Shown here: one piece after another, positions 5,975 to 8,842 of the stretch
Numbering within the stretch: position 1 is the stretch's first letter
Layout of the letters: each line of letters begins with the position of its first letter
Assembly (NCBI GenBank): GCA_020442545.1
Contig: JAGRJX010000223.1
Span: 1-8,842 of the forward strand
Direction: 5' to 3'
From: Lysobacterales bacterium
Lineage (GTDB): Bacteria; Pseudomonadota; Gammaproteobacteria; Xanthomonadales; Xanthomonadaceae
DNA length: 8,842 nucleotides
Position numbers and translations under genes: made by a program
Notes under the pieces: generated by a model
Database searches by the model: none
Told to the model about the DNA's origin: nothing
The model's input: the letters and a program-made list of their open reading frames with translations, nothing else

Positions 5975-7558
5975 ATGGAATCGCACATCGCCGCCACCAT
6001 CCCAACGTCATCGCTGGACGACGCCGTGTGCGAAAAGGCACGACTCAGCCGCGATCCGCGCTTCGACGGCCTGTTTTTCACGGCGGTCAGCAGCACCGGC
6101 ATCTACTGCCGCCCGATTTGTCCCGCGCCGGCACCAAGGCGCGAAAACGTGCGCTACTACCGCCATGCGGCGCAGGCGGAAAGCGCGGGCTACCGGCCCT
6201 GCCTGCGCTGCCGGCCCGAGCTTTCGCCCGGCGATCCGGACCGCCAACGCGGTGACTCGATACTGGCACAGGCGCTACGACTGATCGACGACGGTGCGCT
6301 GGATGATGCGCCGCTGTCCGACGTGGCCAATCGTATCGGCCTCGGCGAACGCCAGTTGCGCCGTGTGTTCGTCGACCAGTTGGGCGCGACGCCGACGCAG
6401 GTCAATGCCACGCGCCGCCTGCTGTTTGCCAAGCAGCTGCTCACCGAAACCACGCTGCCGGTCACCGATGTGGCGATGGCCGCCGGCTTCGCCAGCCTGC
6501 GCCGCTTCAATGCGGCGTTCCGTGACGCCTACCGGCTGGCCCCGCGCGAGCTGCGTCGGCAGCGCGAGGACGACGTCCACGAACGCGTCGCCGGCGACGT
6601 GCTGCGCCTGCAGCTGGCGTTCCGGCCACCGTGCGACTTCAACGGGCTGCTGGACTTCTTCCGCATCCGCGCCCTGCCCGGCGTGGAAGTCGTGGATGGC
6701 GACAGCTACGCGCGCAGCATCGGCAGCGGTAACAAACCGGCATGGTTCCGGCTGACGCGCAGCGATCGCGAGGCCGCCTCGCTGCAGCTGGAACTGCATG
6801 GCGTTGCAACGTCCGAACTGCGCGGCGTGGTGTCGCGCATCCGTCGCCAGTTCGACCTCGATGCGGATCCGTCAGCGATCCGAGCCGGCCTGTCCGCCGA
6901 CCCGGCAATGCGTCGACGTTTGAAGCGTGCGCCAGGCCTGCGCATACCCGGTGCCTGGGACGGTTTCGAGATCTCGGTGCGTGCCGTGCTCGGGCAACAG
7001 GTCAGCGTGGCCGCCGCGCGTACCCTGGCATCGCGACTGGTCGAGCGCTTCGGCGAACGCATGGATGGCGCGAAGGATATCGGACTCAGTCATCGTTTCC
7101 CGGCGGCCGCTGCGCTGGCGGAGGCGGACGTGGCCAGCGTCGGCGTGACGCGCACACGCGCCGCGACGATCCAAGGCATCGCCCGCGCGGTGGTCGATGG
7201 CCGGGTCGGCTTCTCGCACCAGCCGTCGCTGGACGACTTCGTCGACAGCTGGACCGCCCTGCCAGGCATCGGCCCGTGGACGGCCAGCTACATCGCCCTG
7301 CGCGGCCTCGGCCATCCGGATGCCTTCCTGGACGGCGACCTCATACTGCGTCGCGCTGCCAGCGACAGCGATGCTGCGTTGAGCATTCGCAAACTGCGCG
7401 AACGCGCCGAATGCTGGCGACCCTGGCGCGGCTATGCGGTGTTCCACCTGTGGCGCGACGTGCCGCCGCCTGTCGAAAGACGAACCACGCCGAAGCCAGC
7501 GAAGTCACGCACACCAACTTCACGGTCATCCAGACCGGCAAACCGGAGCGCCACATGA
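5975..7558 (+). CDS. Ada methyl-sensor / AraC HTH / AlkA DNA-3-methyladenine glycosylase fusion
   Basis: A 527-aa trifunctional DNA-alkylation protein. Residues ~25-85 are the Ada N-terminal zinc domain, with the four Cys ligands in exact family spacing: C45-RPI-C49 and C76-LR-C79. Cys45 matches the E. coli Ada Cys38 that accepts methyl groups from phosphotriesters. Residues ~96-194 are an AraC-type double helix-turn-helix. Residues ~200-310 resemble AlkA_N. Then comes the HhH-GPD glycosylase (GQQVSVAAA at 340-348, hairpin LPGIGPWTASY at 429-439, catalytic Asp455 in FLDGDLI, equivalent to AlkA D238). It would sense methylation, activate its own operon and excise methylated bases. It is the first gene of an operon with ogt, with a 4-bp overlap. 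The last ~30 residues are a Pro/Ser/Thr/Arg-rich tail with unusual codon use. E. coli instead fuses Ada-N/HTH to Ogt. Confidence 0.93.
   Translation: MESHIAATIPTSSLDDAVCEKARLSRDPRFDGLFFTAVSSTGIYCRPICPAPAPRRENVRYYRHAAQAESAGYRPCLRCRPELSPGDPDRQRGDSILAQALRLIDDGALDDAPLSDVANRIGLGERQLRRVFVDQLGATPTQVNATRRLLFAKQLLTETTLPVTDVAMAAGFASLRRFNAAFRDAYRLAPRELRRQREDDVHERVAGDVLRLQLAFRPPCDFNGLLDFFRIRALPGVEVVDGDSYARSIGSGNKPAWFRLTRSDREAASLQLELHGVATSELRGVVSRIRRQFDLDADPSAIRAGLSADPAMRRRLKRAPGLRIPGAWDGFEISVRAVLGQQVSVAAARTLASRLVERFGERMDGAKDIGLSHRFPAAAALAEADVASVGVTRTRAATIQGIARAVVDGRVGFSHQPSLDDFVDSWTALPGIGPWTASYIALRGLGHPDAFLDGDLILRRAASDSDAALSIRKLRERAECWRPWRGYAVFHLWRDVPPPVERRTTPKPAKSRTPTSRSSRPANRSAT
7545..7548 (+). promoter_or_regulatory. 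Ribosome binding site of ogt inside the ada-alkA 3' end
   Basis: GGAG lies six bases before the ATG at 7555 and within the final codons of the upstream gene. Together with the ATGA stop/start overlap it supports this start and translational coupling. Confidence 0.7.
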
Positions 7559-8067
7559 ACGCCTCGACCATCGCCTTCGCCCTGCACGAATCACCGGTGG
7601 GCGAGCTGTTCCTCGCCGCCGATGCGGATGCGCTTCACATCATCGAGTTTCCGGAGAACCGTCATCAGGTGACGCGCCTGCCGGAATGGGTCGAAGGCAA
7701 CAACGCCGTGCTGCGGGAAGCGCGTCGCCAGCTGGACGATTACTTCGCCGGCAAACGCCGCAACTTCGATCTGCCATTGTCGCCCCGTGGCACGACGTTC
7801 CAGCGGCAGGTGTGGATGGCGCTGCGCACCATTCCGTATGGCCAGACCTGGAGCTACGGCGATCTTGCCCGGCATATCGACAAACCCGCCGCGGTGCGCG
7901 CCGTTGGTGCGGCCAACGGACGCAACCCGCTGCCGATCGTGGTGCCCTGTCATCGGGTGATCGGCGCCGACGGCAGTCTGACAGGCTTCGGCGGCGGTCT
8001 GCCGATCAAGCGCTTCCTGCTGCAGCTGGAAGGCGCGTTGCCGCAGGGCGAGTTGGGCGTGGGCTGA
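7555..8067 (+). CDS. ogt: Methylated-DNA--[protein]-cysteine S-methyltransferase
   Basis: A 170-aa suicide repair enzyme that moves the alkyl group from O6-methylguanine (and O4-methylthymine) onto its own cysteine. The family core is complete: FQRQVWMALRTIPYGQTWSYGDLA (residues 82-105), the arginine-finger segment AVRAVGAANGRNP with R115 and N121, the active site IVVPCHRVIG with Cys132, and GFGGGLPIKRFLLQLEG at the end. The N-terminal ~80 residues form the usual non-catalytic domain (SPVGELFLAA...). Length is typical for free-standing Ogt/AdaB. The start at 7555 has a good ribosome site and overlaps the ada-alkA stop by ATGA, so expression is probably coupled to the sensor. Well-preserved codon third positions in this frame continue upstream of the ATG, which raises the possibility of a longer or once-fused protein. 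Confidence 0.95.
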   Translation: MNASTIAFALHESPVGELFLAADADALHIIEFPENRHQVTRLPEWVEGNNAVLREARRQLDDYFAGKRRNFDLPLSPRGTTFQRQVWMALRTIPYGQTWSYGDLARHIDKPAAVRAVGAANGRNPLPIVVPCHRVIGADGSLTGFGGGLPIKRFLLQLEGALPQGELGVG

Positions 8068-8090
8068 CGACATCCCGGAACGGAATGTCG
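8068..8090. terminator. Hairpin between convergent ogt and AhpD-like genes
   Basis: Directly after the ogt stop codon, CGACATcCCG (8068-8077) pairs with CGGaATGTCG (8081-8090): nine pairs, one C-A mismatch, loop GAA. A modest TTTC follows on the + strand. Its position between two convergent stop codons, 41 bp apart, fits a bidirectional terminator. Confidence 0.6.
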
Positions 8091-8108
8091 CCAACCTTTC
8101 AGGCGATA

Positions 8109-8654
8109 TCAGGCGGCAGCGCGCAGTTCGACCCTGGGGAAGTCCACCGGCACGTCGAGCGCGACGTTGATGTAGTTGGTGAACAGGTTGAGCGCGACGT
8201 GGGCAATGATCTCGACGATCTGGCCGTCGTCGAAGCCGGCGTCACGAAGCCGCTGCACCTCGGCCTCGCCAACCGCGGCTCGCTGTTCGACCATCCGCAG
8301 CGCGAAGCGCAGGGCGGCAGCCGTGCGCGGATCGTCCGATTCGGCCGACTGCGCGGCCTGCATGTCGGCGGCGGTGACACCCGCCGCCTTCCCCAGCGCG
8401 GTGTGTGCGGCAAGACAGTACTCGCAGCGGTTGCGGTTGGCGACGGCAACGGCGATCTTCTCGCCCAGCGCGGCGCCCAGCGTGCCCTGGCCCAGCGCGC
8501 CGAAGGCGGCCCACATGCTCTGCAGCGCCACCGGCGAATTGGCGACGGCGCGGAACATGTTCGGCGTGGACTGGAACGCGGCCTGGATCTGCGCCAACAG
8601 CGGCTGGCTGGCGGCGGGGGCGTTGCTGCTGTCGAGCAGTGTGACTCGGGACAT
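8109..8654 (-). CDS. AhpD-like carboxymuconolactone decarboxylase family protein (alkylhydroperoxidase type)
   Basis: A 181-aa all-helical protein. It carries the AhpD-type redox set in correct spacing: Glu65, Cys77-E-Y-Cys80 and His84, matching the Glu/Cys-x-x-Cys/His proton-relay system of mycobacterial AhpD (E118, C130, C133, H137). This points to thiol peroxidase or disulfide chemistry rather than lactone decarboxylation, despite the family name. The ATG at 8654 is chosen because AGGAG lies six bases upstream; the open frame reaching 8711 lacks one. No signal peptide is seen, so it is likely cytoplasmic. It is divergent from a probable AraC-family regulator across a 135-bp AT-rich gap, an arrangement that suggests direct control. 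The physiological substrate is not visible. Confidence 0.88.
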   Translation of the reverse strand: MSRVTLLDSSNAPAASQPLLAQIQAAFQSTPNMFRAVANSPVALQSMWAAFGALGQGTLGAALGEKIAVAVANRNRCEYCLAAHTALGKAAGVTAADMQAAQSAESDDPRTAAALRFALRMVEQRAAVGEAEVQRLRDAGFDDGQIVEIIAHVALNLFTNYINVALDVPVDFPRVELRAAA

Positions 8655-8660
8655 GGTGAT

Positions 8661-8665
8661 CTCCT
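8661..8665 (-). promoter_or_regulatory. Ribosome binding site of the AhpD-like gene
   Basis: AGGAG on the minus strand, six bases before the ATG at 8654. It sets the start codon and excludes the 19-residue upstream extension. Confidence 0.75.
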
Positions 8666-8733
8666 TTTCGATGAGGGAATGACGTGGCCGGCATTCGTGC
8701 TTCGCGACCACGGTGCCATTTTTGATCAGGGAT

Positions 8734-8785
8734 CTGTATGATTCGGTTCATTTCGTGCATAATTTTTACCTGTTCGTACAGAACA
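8734..8785 (+). promoter_or_regulatory. Candidate operator: 21-bp phased direct repeats plus palindrome, with a possible -10
   Basis: TTCGTGCATAAT (8752-8763) recurs as TTCGTACAGAAC (8773-8784), nine of twelve bases matching, exactly 21 bp apart. A weaker copy lies another 21 bp upstream (CTGTATGATT at 8734-8743 against GTGCATAATT at 8755-8764, seven of ten). The last copy also lies in a perfect palindrome, TGTTC-N5-GAACA (8771-8785). AraC-family proteins typically bind direct half-sites spaced 21 bp. CATAAT (8758-8763) could be the -10 for the rightward gene; no strong -35 was found. Confidence 0.4.
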
Positions 8786-8789
8786 CGCC

Positions 8790-8842
8790 ATGGATCGCCT
8801 GTCACCGCTGCTGGAACATTTCCGCGTCCGCGCCGGCCTGTT
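8790..8842 (+). CDS. Probable AraC-family transcriptional regulator, N-terminal fragment (runs off right edge)
   Basis: Only 17 full codons are present: MDRLSPLLEHFRVRAGL. This opening is typical of AraC-type regulators with an N-terminal cupin_6 ligand domain, which usually start M-D-x-L-S-x-L-L followed by a short helix and a strand. Such genes are often found divergent from the small redox or oxidoreductase gene they control, as here with the AhpD-like gene. There is no clear Shine-Dalgarno sequence before the ATG. The call rests on a short segment and on context, so it remains tentative. Confidence 0.55.
   Translation, partial: MDRLSPLLEHFRVRAGL

Noticed and set aside
5580..6041. 153-aa minus-strand open frame over the divergent promoter region
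   Set aside because: Overlaps the start of the NTF2-like gene in another frame and the 5' end of ada-alkA; no domain and no ribosome site.
8655..8711. Upstream extension of the AhpD-like gene to an ATG at 8711
   Set aside because: The extra 19 residues have no ribosome site and no family match; the ATG at 8654 has an ideal AGGAG.
8771..8785. TGTTC-N5-GAACA palindrome as a LexA/SOS box
   Set aside because: Neither the enterobacterial CTGT-N8-ACAG spacing nor the Gram-positive GAAC-N4-GTTC orientation fits; adjacency to an AraC-type gene makes a local operator more likely.

Overview
The window is GC-rich, densely coded bacterial chromosome with short intergenic gaps. A tripartite-type RND pump, an Ada/AlkA/Ogt alkylation-repair set and a pair of exported delta-60-repeat proteins ending in a common F-K-D-G-x-E tail together suggest a gammaproteobacterium, perhaps of the Xanthomonadales (Lysobacter/Rhodanobacter/Dokdonella-like). 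That placement is an inference from gene style and composition, not from a marker gene.

Layout. (1) The left edge cuts into an RND efflux permease on the + strand; its C-terminal ~705 residues end at 2120. A 7-bp-stem hairpin lies between it and the convergent cluster. (2) A minus-strand cluster is read from 5791 down to 2168. It holds a small exported SnoaL/NTF2-like protein, then two tandem full-length paralogues (489 and 485 aa) made of delta-60-type repeats behind signal peptides. Gaps of 96 and 60 bp fit one transcription unit. All three products appear to be exported. (3) Divergent from this cluster is a + strand DNA-alkylation repair operon. It encodes an Ada-N/AraC-HTH/AlkA fusion, apparently translated from a leaderless or near-leaderless message, with its stop overlapping (ATGA) the start of a methylated-DNA-cysteine methyltransferase. 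(4) A hairpin separates ogt from a convergent minus-strand AhpD-like (carboxymuconolactone decarboxylase family) gene. (5) That gene is divergent from the first 17 codons of a probable AraC-family regulator that runs off the right edge. The AT-rich gap between them carries direct repeats spaced 21 bp, as expected for an AraC-type operator.

Functional logic. The repair operon is a self-contained adaptive response: the fusion would sense methylation through Cys45, act as an activator and excise methylated bases, while Ogt repairs O6-methylguanine directly. The AhpD-like protein and its divergent regulator look like a small redox or detoxification switch. The exported repeat pair is the least understood part of the window.

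No RNA genes, insertion sequences, CRISPR arrays or attachment sites were seen. No stretch of 300 bases lacks a gene; the largest gap is the 183-bp divergent region at 5792-5974.
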